Below the pieces are notes generated by a model that saw only the letters and a list, made by a program, of their open reading frames with translations, had not been told where the DNA came from and made no database searches. The translations under genes were made by a program, and so were the position numbers. DNA of 64,000 nt, taken from NCBI GenBank assembly GCA_002900995.3, contig CM035315.1, positions 224,409-288,408 on the forward strand, given 5' to 3'. Positions within the stretch are counted from its first letter, which is position 1; each line of letters begins with the position of its first letter. Shown one piece after another: positions 23,334 through 34,020 of the stretch. Origin of the DNA: Ganoderma boninense (Eukaryota; Basidiomycota; Agaricomycetes; Polyporales; Polyporaceae).

Positions 23334-25358
23334 CCTCGCCTCCTCCGAGTCGTCCCCACGGCGCTGGGGTTCTGCGCTTCCGAGGCTCGAGGCTCCACCC
23401 TCGCGCGATTGGCTGGGCTGGGGCTGGGGCTAAGTATAGAGCAACTGTCGCCGGACGCTGGGCGGTGGAGGAGAGGCGGGCAGGGGAAGCGGATTGTGAA
23501 TGTGAAGAGCCGCACTGTCGGCATGCGGTTCTGCCGTGTGTCATGGTGCGCGCCCGGTGCGTTGCCAGTGACTACGGGCGGGCGTGGATGTGGTCCAGGC
23601 ACACTCGGTAGAAAGAATGTAGAAGAACTGTAGGGTGTATAATTGAGTGGGTGTGTATGAGAATTGAATTGTCGGGAAGACGAAGACAGCCGTGTGCGTG
23701 TCAGCGAGGACGATATACTGCTACTATTAGTAGTAGGACTCGGATGGTCATCGTAGTATTGCCCTATCGACCAAGCGTCGAGTCGAAAAATATTGAGGAA
23801 CAGTGAGCTATCCACATTTTTATGCCCTTCTCTTCAACTTGCATTGGAGATTGTATGTAGTTCATTGTGGCTAGACACTTTCGTTCAATGTCCTTAATCG
23901 GTGGCTGGTTACGTCATCGGCGCTAGATCAACGACTTTTCTGATTCTTTGTCTCTCTCTTACCGAAGCCACGAATCATTAATCATTAATCATTCCCGAGC
24001 CAGAATTCGATCCTATGTTCAACACAGGTATGTCATTGAGTGGACATATATTCCGGGAACTGACCTGAACTCGAGTAAAATATCTTCAGCGGACCGACAT
24101 GATCCCTATGTAAGTACTCAGTCGACTACCACTCCTCGCGCCGTGCCTAGAATTCCGACGACCCGCCTAACAACTAACACTGTCAACAAATTCAATGCTT
24201 AACGGTATCCAACCACATGACACCGCCGAATGATCCGTGGGGGCAGTTAGAGGATTTTCGTAAGTATGCGATCGAGGAAATCCCGCGAGGAGGTCGTTCC
24301 TTGACAAAAGCGCGCCGCGAACGCATTTGGGAGAGCAACCATCATCGGGCCCGGGCCAGAACATTCAACCCGATCGTCCGTAGCCGTCCTTCAACTGGCT
24401 GGCGGTCGCGTCCGCGTATAAATGCACATGGGGAGTTTCTTGTCTGCGAGGAGCCGTAATAATATACCTCCTGTTCCAGCGTGTGCCTGAGCGCTTCCTT
24501 TCGCTTGAGGCGCTCCGGAGCGTTGCTATGTTTCGAAAGAGGCCAGCGTCGAACCTTCCCCGGCTGACAAACCTCGGGCGAAAACAATCCCAGGCACTCT
24601 CTTCAATGAAAGAAGACCTTCCATCCTTATCGATAGCAAAATGAACCCGTTCTCCGAGTCAGCGAGCAGCAGATATAGACACAGACGCCCCGCGCCCAGT
24701 GTCCAACGTCCAACGACCGGTCTTCAACGTGTGAGGCCCCGGCTGACAGGCTCCCGAGGTCGCGAGGCGTGCCACACATCTTCCAGGTCGCATCAGCTGG
24801 TATGTGTGCATGCCGCCGTTATCGGAAGTGATGTTTCAGTCCAGTGAGTCCTTTATGCGTCCTCCAACTATCGAGGAAAAAATGACATCAATCTCGGCCA
24901 GGGTTTCTGGGCCCTGGGATCAAAAGTGATTACCGAAGTGGGACAAGCGCGCCCACAGTTAACCCTGCCGAATCGAGGGCCCATCCGGTGGAGCGTGCGA
25001 CGGGAAGATCGCGCATCTGGGTGCCAATGGACGTACGCACGCCGGACTGCAGTGGCACGGCGCGTTTCCACAGTCCAGATCCCCAACGGCAGCACTAGCG
25101 CCCAATACTCCTCCCGAGGCCCGGTTCGGATATAAAGTAAAGTTCGCGACCGGACGCCACCTCCCAAACCCCCTCCGCGGCTTCGTTCTCCCTGCAACGC
25201 TCCGTGGCGCGGCCTTTACTCCTCCTCCCTCTCCCTCTCCCTCCGTCCTTCTCTCTCTCGCCTTCCACCTGTGCTCTCGCTGGCACGTGGCGGACCCACT
25301 TTCTTTAATCTGACCTCCACACAGTCGTTTATCTGAGCCGAAACGGTCTTTACTTGCG
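23334..25358. other. Intergenic, promoter side of DUF1996-WSC gene 2
   Basis: About 2 kb without a supported gene. A tandem attaatc-type repeat lies near 23975-23995. Toward the gene at 25359 there is a TATAAA at 25130-25135 and a pyrimidine-rich stretch at about 25215-25262, both common in fungal promoters. Confidence 0.4.
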
Positions 25359-28138
25359 ATGTTCGCCAAAATCCTGTCCGTCGCTGCGCTCGTCGCGGCC
25401 GTCAACGCGGAGCACTGGATCTTTGGGGGCAGCAGGCCCATCATCACGACGCGCCTCGACTCGATCGTGAACTCGGGCGAGGTGCGTTTTTCTCTCGACT
25501 GCTCGCGCGCATGCGTCGCGGACTTGTTTGCTGATCGCCTTGCCTGTGTTCGTGCTTGGGTACGTTGCGTGTGTGGTGTCTGCAGATCGGGTCGCACGTC
25601 CACTCGATCGTCGGCGCGAGCCGCTTCAAGGACGTCTACGACGCGGACGACCTGATGCAGAGCAAGTGCACGACCATCCCCGTGCAGCCCGACAAGTCCA
25701 ACTACTGGGCCGTACGTCCGCGTTTTTTTTCGCATGGTTCGAATGTCAACTTCGAGACGCTGACATATTGTGTTGTCGATTTGGTCATGACAGCCGACGC
25801 TCTACCACCGCGACCAGCAGACTGGGCAGCTCACCCCGATGAGTACGTATCTGTATCTGACCTTGTGGATGAGCGCGTTCAGGCCGGGAACATCTGTTCT
25901 TCTTTCGCTCTCCGAAGCGGACATTGAGCGCAGAGGGCCCTGGAGGAGATGGCTGCCGCAAACGTTGGTTACTGAGACGCACGGAAGGCGCCGGCCCGCC
26001 ACATTAATTGAATGTGGATGATTGGGGCCCAGACGCGGGTTTGCGATTTTCTCATGAATAACCAGTCACCGAGAATACACCGAGACTCCGGTGTGGGAAG
26101 GCTGACAAAAGTTGCCTGCGAGCAGGATGGTTAAATTTGTGGAGCTGTTCCAGCCGCGCCCGACCTCTCGAACTGATGATCGTCTTTCGAGAGTGAAATA
26201 GGTGCTAATGTTAGCTCATTATAGAGACCGGATTCAACATCTACTACCTTATGCGGCCCGGGCCCAAGAACGAGCCCATCAAGGCTTTCCCCAAGGGCTT
26301 ACGCGTAAGTCCACATGCTACTTGCGCGCCAGGACATGCTCATATCTTGGCATCATAGATGGTTGCTGGTGACTCGAACAGGCGTACTTACAACGCTTCC
26401 AGCTTCGCCGACCAGGCTGTGAGCTTCGTGTGCCTGGGTATGTTTAGTCGCACTGGTTGTTTTCCGCCGAGCAAATGCTGACACAATACGCCATCCAGAC
26501 TACAGCGGCGCGCATAACAACGACCCTGACTGGGCGGAGCGTCCCAACTTCTTCGACCACAACTGCCCGGACGGTATGCGCGCACAGGTCTTCTTCCCCT
26601 CCTGCTGGGATGGCGTCAACCTCGACTCTGAGGACCACAAATCTCACATGGCCTACCCGATCCAGAATTACAACAGCGGTGACTGCCCTTCCACCCACCC
26701 CGTCCATCTCGTCTCGCTCTTCTACGAGATGGTCGTCTCTGTCGATCAGTACTCCTACTGGGGCGCCGGGACTTGGGCCTTCGCCAACGGCGACACCACT
26801 GGGTACGGCCACCACGGCGACTTCCAGAACGGCTGGGACATTGACCTGCTCCAGGAGGCGATTGACACCTGCACGCAGGCGCAGGGCAACGTCATGGACT
26901 GCCCCGCGCTCGCCGCCGTCTTCGACCAGGCCTCCGCCGACGCGTGCGTGCTCGAGACGCAGTACGTCGACGAGAACATCGGCCTCGACGCGCCCCTCTA
27001 CCAGCTCCCCGGCTGCAACCCCTTCTGGGACGGCACGGGCACGAAGCCCGCCTGCCCGAACGCGAACGCGGCCACGCCCTCGCTCATCGACGCCCAGGTC
27101 CCGCTCCCCGGCGGCTGGGCCGAGGTCGGCTGCATCGCGGAGGGCACCAACGGGCGCGCGCTCACTGGGGCATCGACGACGAGCCCGAACATGACACGCG
27201 CGATGTGCGCGGACTTCTGCGCGTCCAAGGGCTTCCCGCTCGCGGGCGTCGAGTTCTCGGACGAGTGCTACTGCGACAGCCAGGTCCGCAACGGCGCGTC
27301 GCAGACCACCATCACTTGGAACCTCTGCAGCAACCACTGCGCTGGCAACGGTGCGCACCCGTTCTGAACTTCGTCGTCGTGGAAGTGGTGTAGACTTACA
27401 AATTCTTTATTAGAGAACGAGATCTGCGGTGGCCCCGCGAGGCTCACGCTCCTGACCACCAACGGCGTGGCGAAGTCGGCGTCGACGTCGTCTGTATCCT
27501 CCTCCGCTGTCCCTCCTGCGACCACTAACATCGTCCTCCCGGTCTCCGTCCCGGCCACCTCCTCTGCGGCGGTCTCCTCCTCAGCCGTCCCCACCACGTC
27601 TGCACACTCCGCAAGCAGCACAGTGAGCTCTAAGTCCCCCAGCACGTCAGCGCAGTCCGCGAGCTCCAAGGCGCCCGCCTCCTCCTGCGCCGCCGCGCAC
27701 CCCTCCACCTCGAGCGCCCCCGCCCCCACCACCTCCGCGCCCTCGAACTCGACCGCGGGCCTCCCCGCGGGCTGGACGGCCGTCGGGTGCCGCAGGGACA
27801 ACGTCGCGGGGCGCACGCTCAACGTCGACGCGTTCACGAGCGAGGCGATGACGCCCGCCGCGTGCGTCGCGCACTGCGCCGCGCGCGGCCACACCCTCGC
27901 GGGCGTCGAGTACGCGCGCGAGTGCTACTGCGGCAGCGCGTTCGTCAATGGGGGTGGGGCCGTCCTCGCCGACGCCAAGTGCGACATGGCGTGCACCGGG
28001 GACGGCGCGGCCGTGTGCGGCGGGCCCGACGCGCTCACCGTGTTCCAGACCTCGGGCGCGGGCGTGAGCGCGGGCAAGCGCCGCGGCCACAAGGCGCGCG
28101 TGTTTGGACGGGCGCACCAGCACGCGGACGTGTTCTGA
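25359..28138 (+). CDS. DUF1996 protein with two WSC domains
   Basis: Seven exons: 25359..25481, 25586..25711, 25794..25842, 26225..26304, 26359..26437, 26499..27350 and 27414..28138, giving 677 residues with an intact frame. The signal peptide is MFAKILSVAALVAAVNA. DUF1996 follows with EHWIFGGSRPIITTRLD, SHVHSIVGASRF, NIYYLMRPGP, FFPSCWDG and HKSHMAYP. The first WSC starts at GGWAEVGCIAEG. A long Ser/Thr/Pro/Ala-rich linker, likely O-glycosylated, leads to a second WSC at GWTAVGCRRDN. Exons 1-5 are 123, 126, 49, 80 and 79 nt, identical to the paralogue at 17228-20057, which has a third WSC in place of much of the linker and one more intron. A secreted or wall location is expected; the activity is unknown. 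Confidence 0.92.
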
Positions 28139-28789
28139 GTGCCCGCAAGAGGCGCCGGACGCGGCGCGTTATTTATCGGCGGGCCGTCGTCGACGGCGGC
28201 TCGCGTTTCTGTTTCCCGACCTGCAGGTCGTGCGCGGCGGGGGCGAGCCTCCCGACGCGCGTGCTTCCCGGCTCACTCACGTTTCTGATGTCTGCGATGT
28301 TCGCGGTCTCTCCGTGGCCCCGGGCCCCATCTCCGTCTCCGTCTCTCTCTCGTCGAGTCCTCGTTCTCTCTTTTTCTCTCTGTGATTTCAAGCTGTTCCG
28401 TGCTCCCCACGTAGCGGGACGCGTTCTGCTTCTCCCTCTCCCAGTTTCCAGGGAGGATTTCAGAGCGGCCTGGGCTGGTCTTGCTATGCAGCGGACGGAG
28501 GACCGCGCGCCCGCGACTTTACTGGATAAACGATACGACACGCTCACGTACATACGTCCTCCCGCTCTCCCTTTCCTGCCAGGCTCAGGCACTCTACTGT
28601 GCGCCTTGATGTGCGCTTTGAATGCCACGTTCAAGTTCCCAAGTTCTCGTCACATACACATACATGTACGCCTGGTCGTATGCACTGCTGCTGTCGTCTC
28701 TGAAGTGAAATAAACAACGTCGTTTTCGGTTCGAATGATGCGCTCTGTGCTGGCTCAGGGTGGTATACTGTACATCGTCGCAGGGGGCA
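28139..28789. other. 3' flank of DUF1996-WSC gene 2
   Basis: Downstream non-coding sequence. Open frames here are extensions of GC-rich sequence without recognisable motifs. Confidence 0.4.
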
Positions 28790-28896
28790 AGGTATACCGG
28801 CAACAATTACTGGTGTGGTATCCGGAGAAGTACGAGTTGCCTGCCGACGTTCGTCGGGGCTGGCCGGTGTGGCTGCCGTTCGAGGATGGAAAGTGA
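28790..28896 (+). pseudogene. F-box C-terminal relic 2
   Basis: The plus strand reads LLVWYPEKYELP, then VRRGWPVWLP, then a stop at 28894-28896. This matches the tail WLVRLPERYDLP...RDWPTVW of the F-box genes at 3922 and 11880. Nothing upstream matches the body of those genes. A longer copy of the same relic lies about 3 kb downstream (31390-31908). Confidence 0.65.
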
Positions 28897-29281
28897 GCGG
28901 GCAGCGGTACGGCCGCCGGCCAGTATTGTTGTGGTGGAGGCGGAGGAGTGGTGGGGTGTGTAACGTTTGGTTGGCTTCTACGTTTCGAGGTCTCTCTATC
29001 TGGTGTAAACGGTAGGACAGTCTTGTCGGATTCTCGAGCTCAGTGCGGTTTGCTTCACGAAAAACCGGTGAAGTTGTAACTTAGGTTTGCAAAAGAACTC
29101 GCCACCATGTCAACGAATTCAGAGACTGTTAGGTTCAATCACCGATCGTATAGGCACCGAAACCTCTTCGATACACGCTATACACGCGAGCCGCCACATC
29201 ACTGACTACAACATAATACAGACGCAGACCGCCGCCATTCCTCAACGCCGTTCCGCACCGATTGACGATGGCCGCATGCCC

Positions 29282-29824
29282 TTAGATAATCTGGGGAACG
29301 CAGACCTGCCGTGACGCCGAATCAACGTGGTTAGCACCAGTTCACTGAGTCCGCTCTGGATAGAAATCAGGCAAGGAGTAGACCACTCACCCCGAAAGTC
29401 TGGCCAGGGACAAGCTGGCAGGTGAACGTGGTGCCCGGCACGTCCGTGCAGCACTCAGCGGCGGTCGAGCATATGACGTCGCAGGCTGCGAGCGCGCAGA
29501 CCTGAAAAAAAAAGAGACGTCACCGCGTGTAGTCAGTAAAAGATATGGTGCACACGTTTGGCCCCGGCCTTTTGAGTGCTCATGCCGGGCTCGAGATGGA
29601 CAACGTCGAAAACTCACCCCCACGCCACTGCCGAGGAGGCTCACTCCAGTGCAGGATGCACCAGCACAGCAGCCATCAGGGTCACTGGGGTTGCAGATAG
29701 TAGCGAGGCATTCAGCTTGGCGTGCTTCGAGGCCCACCGGCTCCGGGAGCGCGACGACGGCTGCCGTGTTGACGACGACGGCGAAGACGACGAGCTTGAC
29801 GAGGGCGTCGAAAGTGAACTGCAT
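29282..29824 (-). CDS. Small secreted protein with two six-cysteine modules, paralogue 1
   Basis: Exons are 29824..29618, 29501..29391 and 29305..29282 (207, 111 and 24 nt), giving 113 residues. The exon lengths equal those of the paralogue at 32273, which fixes the tiny last exon (VCVPQII). A signal peptide with FAVVVNTAAVVALP is followed by GLEARQ, a likely Kex2-type cleavage site. The mature part has two modules of C, C, CC, C, C: the first C-x4-C-x7-CC-x4-C-x12-C, the second C-x3-C-x5-CC-x9-C-x10-C. The pattern resembles knottin-type folds, but the fold is not proven. It could be an effector-like or signalling protein; function unknown. A TATTTAA lies about 145 nt upstream. Confidence 0.75.
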
Positions 29825-29968
29825 TCTATCGAATGGAAGCAAGGAGTAGTCAGCTCCGAATATTTGTCTAGGGAAAAGAGAGAACTTGTACGTGGGAGAG
29901 GAAGCTTGCGAGTCGTAGTAGATGGTCTGTTGGAACACCTGCTGCTGGTCTCCCATGAAACTTCGGAC

Positions 29969-29975
29969 TTAAATA
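29969..29975 (-). promoter_or_regulatory. TATA-like box of cysteine-rich gene 1
   Basis: TATTTAA on the minus strand, 145 nt before the start codon. The paralogue has TATATAA 149 nt before its start. The similar spacing supports a core promoter element. Confidence 0.45.
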
Positions 29976-31389
29976 CGTTCGCTGGGCGGGTGTATCTCCC
30001 GTATCCGGAATATTCGAAACATCTTTGGTCGTGGAGTTTTCACAACCAATATATCGGCATAGATGGTTAGTGACCTCGTGAGGCCTCGTGCTGTAGAACG
30101 GAGCAGATAAACTTATACACTAAAAGTACATCTTTCTGATTGAGTCATTCACGCATCTGAATGTCCCTGCAGGGATGACGCTGCGATGTGTATACTGAAC
30201 TGCTGGGGCAAGAGTGAATCGCTCGCTCGAGATCCTATGTAGTCTCGAAGACAGCGATTACAGAAATCTGCTGGGATCAAGCACTTGCACGGTTAAGGAT
30301 CCATCCCCTACCATAGCTCCATGTGGAGAGTCAGTATTAGAAAGAGCAAGCAAAGGTTCGAAACGCTCACTGCGCTCACTGCCGTTGACCTCGAATCAGG
30401 CCCGGGATCCCGTGGCAACTTGCATGTGCTTGCTGAGCGAGGCGCCAAGAGCGACAGCGACCGCCCTCCGCGCCTGGGACACGGATACCAGCATGTCTAG
30501 ACACTGGCAACTGCACGTTTTCGCATCAAACACAGCTGCACAAGAGGTTAGTAGACAGAAGCTCGGTTGCCATTCCACATCCGCATTTGCGATGCGCACC
30601 AATAACAATGTAATGAGAGACGCCACTGACACCATTCAAGTGTTTGAACCAATGGAAATGTCAATACGTCAAACCGGTCTCAGTAGAATCTGTCGCTTGG
30701 ACTGCGGCGGCGCCGACGGGAGGGCACAGTCGGCGGGTGACGCAGTTCTCTAGCGATGGCTGTAAATGGGCTGGACAGTCGTACTACAAACATAGCATCA
30801 GCCCCGTGCTTTTTCGGTTCTTCCCCAACATCCTTTCGTTCGAGTTGGACGCGAGACTCAGCACACGAATAACTCAGAGAGCAGTACAAGTACGTGGACG
30901 CACCTGTGCTAGCCATGGGCCCGTGGTTAATGCATCAGGTCATGGAACTACTGTTCGGGCTAGAGAACCTCGCGCTTTGCCTGTCCTGACTCGGAACCAA
31001 GGGGCGGGAGATCTGTGCTCAGTAAACTCCAACATACGGCGTACCGCGCCGAACCAGGGTCGGCGTCAGTGGCCCGTGGATCGTTGATTACATAACGCGC
31101 TACCCAGCTGTGCGCGCACCAAAGTGAACACTCAGACTGAGGTCTTGGATACTGTAGTGTCTGTCACCACATCCCCAACAGAAACCACATTTCCCGCTTA
31201 GTATCCCTCTACTTCTTCCAACAACTCAAGTTTCTATGATATTGAACTACAACTTGTGTTCTCCACGCTACGTATACACTCTCGATGTCGGGGCTGCATC
31301 TTCGCCACGACCATCTGAGAGCTGGGTATCCACCGCAAGCAAGAGGCAGAGATTTTTCTATCCCCTCAGGACCTCGGCCCACTGAAGAC
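29976..31389. other. Non-coding part of the tandem segment
   Basis: No supported gene. Parts around 30040-30070 and 30640-30820 resemble 33110-33140 and 33720-33880, which shows the duplication extends beyond the genes. Confidence 0.4.
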
Positions 31390-31908
31390 ACTGAAGGATG
31401 CGCTTCCAGCGATCTTCCTTAACGTCAAGCTGGTGTCAACGATCGGCGCAGTAGCTGGACTGTCTTTGAGAAGAGAACCTCCAGCCATGACTCCTACTCC
31501 TCCAACCCGTATCAGATGCGTCCATCCTTGCACTTGCTGCGGAGCCAGTCCCTTACCCCGCTGTAAACACGCTCTGGGTTATGCTGCACGACCTCCGTGG
31601 CGCAGCTCAGCAAGGGACGTCTCTCCACGCAGGCGATGCTGGGCTTTCCCGTCCGTCGCGTCATCGTCGCCTATACTACGTGCTCCAAGTCACAGACTCC
31701 CGAGACGCCCCAGGACAACTCCTGTTCCGTGCGCGATCTCCTCGTGCAGGATGGTAGCATCGTGGACGAGGTCGTCCTTGTGGGAATCCCTCCGTACGAG
31801 CACCCAAGGGAGGCCGACTGGCTGGTGCGGTATCCGGAGACGTACGAGCTGCCTGCCGACGTTCGTCGGGACTGGCCTGTGCGGCGGCCGCTTGAAAATG
31901 AAAGATGA
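31390..31908 (+). pseudogene. F-box C-terminal relic 3, longest
   Basis: Pieces in different frames match consecutive parts of the F-box genes at 3922 and 11880: LPAIFLNVKLVSTIG (like FPNVKVLSVI), then PAVNTLWVMLHDL (like ALETLWAAV), then LGFPVRRVIVAYTTCS (like LGIPVRRLVVTLCYAP), and finally ADWLVRYPETYELP and RRDWPVRRP before a stop at 31906-31908. The last 104 codons (31597-31908) are open. No F-box is visible. It is a decayed fragment, although the open tail could still be transcribed. Confidence 0.65.
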
Positions 31909-32272
31909 ACGGGCTGCTCTTGGCGCGGAGCCGGAGGAGCGGTGGGGTGTGTAAGTAACATCTGACTTCCGCGATGCGGGCGTTCCACTAGCGTGTCTAG
32001 ATCTGTCATAACACTCGGAGGCTCTTCGGTTCGGATCCATAAGTTCAGTGCTGCTTAATTCGTCGTAACGTAATAGGTTTTCAAACCTATCTTCTCCGGC
32101 ACGTTAATCGACTCAGAAAGCCCTTAAGTCGCAGTTACCAATCACGTATACACCCAAACCTCTTCGATATAGCGACGCGAGTAGCTCGCCGCTAGAACTA
32201 CAGCCTGAGTATTATAGGCGCAGGCTGCCGTCAATCGACACCGCTCAGGCTGGCGAATAGACACTAATGGCC

Positions 32273-32882
32273 TCAAATGCTGTGAGGCATGCAAACCTGC
32301 CGTGACGTCGCACCGAGTGGGTTAGCAGGAGTCGACCGAGCCTGCTCAGGAGAAGAACCCAGGCAAGGTGAATATATAGGCACTCACCCCAATGGGCTGT
32401 CCAAAGACGAGTTCGCACGTGAACGTGGTGCCCGGGACGTGCTTGCAGCAGTCAGCGGTCGTCGAACATATGACGTCGCATGTCGGGGGCGTGCAGAGCT
32501 GAAAGAAGAGAACACCGGATGTAATCAGCAAAATGCGGATGTAATCAGCAGTGAAGTGTGGTAAATTGCTTGGCAGCCGTCTGTCTTTGACGTCGACGCA
32601 GGGCCTGGGCTCCGGCGTCGACTTCTGCGGTGTTGGCCACGACGGCGAAGGGCGAGCTCCGAGTCTAAAACTCACCGCAGTGAAGTTCGCGCTGGGGAGG
32701 CTCACATCAGTGCAGACTGCATTCCCGCAGCAGCCGTCTGCGGGGTCGCAGGTCACACCGAGACATTGTATTACTTGGCGTGCTTCCAGGCCCATCGGCT
32801 CCGGGAGAGCGGCGATTACTGCGGTGTTGGCTACGACAGCGAAGACGGCGAGCTTGACAAGAGAGTCGAGAATTGACTGCAT
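32273..32882 (-). CDS. Small secreted protein with two six-cysteine modules, paralogue 2
   Basis: Exons are 32882..32676, 32498..32388 and 32296..32273, with the same lengths as paralogue 1 (207, 111 and 24 nt), 113 residues. A signal peptide (VKLAVFAVVANTAVIAALP) leads to GLEARQ, a likely Kex2-type site. Module one is C-x4-C-x5-CC-x4-C, with its sixth Cys across the first intron. Module two is C-x3-C-x5-CC-x9-C-x10-C, with its last Cys in the tiny third exon (VCMPHSI). Both last introns contain a ctaac branch-point string shortly before the cggcag acceptor. Extracellular location is expected. Function is unknown; the knottin-like reading rests on Cys spacing only. Confidence 0.75.
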
Positions 32883-33030
32883 CCTGCACGGTGAACGAAG
32901 CACATTCAGCTGTCAGCGAGAGATTTGGGGGAGCGAGCAGTGAATGAAGTACGTGGAGATGTGGTTTCGAGTGTATGGCAGTAGATGTCGAGTGGAACAC
33001 CTGCTTCATAGCTGCCGGTATAGCTGACCC

Positions 33031-33037
33031 TTATATA
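33031..33037 (-). promoter_or_regulatory. TATA-like box of cysteine-rich gene 2
   Basis: TATATAA on the minus strand, 149 nt upstream of the start codon, matching the position of the box in the paralogue. Confidence 0.5.
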
Positions 33038-34020
33038 TGTTCGGTGGATCTTCTGTATTGGGACTATTGGCGGGTCTTTGGACGCCGTACTAGTATGGTT
33101 GCCATCTGCACAAATATATCCATCAAAGATGGTTAGTGAAAGACCCTGTCGGAATTCAGCGCGCGCGATCTCCACGGCTTCGATACTGGCTCCGTGCAGT
33201 CGTCTCGGAGTCCATAAGCATGAATACGGTCATCCAATCATCGAATCTCGGAGGCCAGTACCCATGACACTGTATCGCTAATGCGCAGAGGTTGATGAAC
33301 TCAGGCAAATAGCTATCATGTATGACGGGGCGAGGACTCTGAGGGGACTGAGCAGATGAGAGAGAGAGAGGAAAGGTCGGAAGGGGTCTCGAGACTCGTC
33401 CGACGTGGTTAACGGTGGGAGAATGAAAGATGACAGTCGAATTCGCTGGCGGATGCTTCAGTATTTTATCGAAGTCTCCGCCGAGTACAGGCGCTATGAG
33501 CGATAGACAGTGATGACCGGGCAGATCGCGCCTGGGTATGGATGTATCGGTCACGCCGGTTCTGGGTGACTGGAGTTTTCACACGTTGCCCGTGAACATT
33601 CGCCCGCACCAGGGTGACAGCTCCATCGAAGGTTTGTAGACAGACGTTTGGTTGCTATTTCGACGTCCATTCGCACCCGGCATCTGTGAGAGCGCGAAGG
33701 GGTACGCCACAGACGCCATTTTAGTGTATGTAACCCCATGGAAATGTCAACACTGGGACTGCGGCGGCGATGACGAAGTGACAGTATTGACGCGTAACGG
33801 CCTAGTATTGACGCAGGTTGGCCGCTTCCTTGCCGGGTGTGCTGTACAGTCGTGCATAACTATAAGCATAATATCAGCCCCGTGAGGCTTGCTCGGTCCC
33901 TAGTGGTACAGCGACAATTGGCAGACTCCTGGGAGGAAACGTAGGGCTTTAGTAAAGATTCAAGGTACGTACATCATGGCATCAACGTAAGATGATTCTA
34001 CGTCCGTATGTAGCACAAAG
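33038..34020. other. Intergenic, end of tandem segment
   Basis: Non-coding sequence related to 30040-30900 in part. No gene was recognised. Confidence 0.4.

Larger units (their letters stand above)
28740..30920. repeat. Diverged tandem segment, copy 1 (about 3 kb period)
   Basis: The segment holds, in order, an F-box tail relic (+), a cysteine-rich secreted protein gene (-), and non-coding sequence with catggaaatgtca-type and atcagccccgtg strings near 30655 and 30800. The same order recurs in copy 2. The boundaries are approximate because similarity is patchy. Confidence 0.5.
31800..33920. repeat. Diverged tandem segment, copy 2
   Basis: It repeats the order of 28740-30920: F-box tail (+), cysteine-rich gene (-), then non-coding sequence with ccatggaaatgtcaac near 33735 and atatcagccccgtgag near 33870. 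The offset from copy 1 is 2991 nt at the secreted-protein genes and about 3010-3080 nt elsewhere. Confidence 0.5.

Noticed and set aside
29282..32882. Calling the cysteine-rich proteins toxins
   Set aside because: Cysteine spacing alone does not show toxicity. Many secreted fungal proteins with this type of spacing have other or unknown roles.
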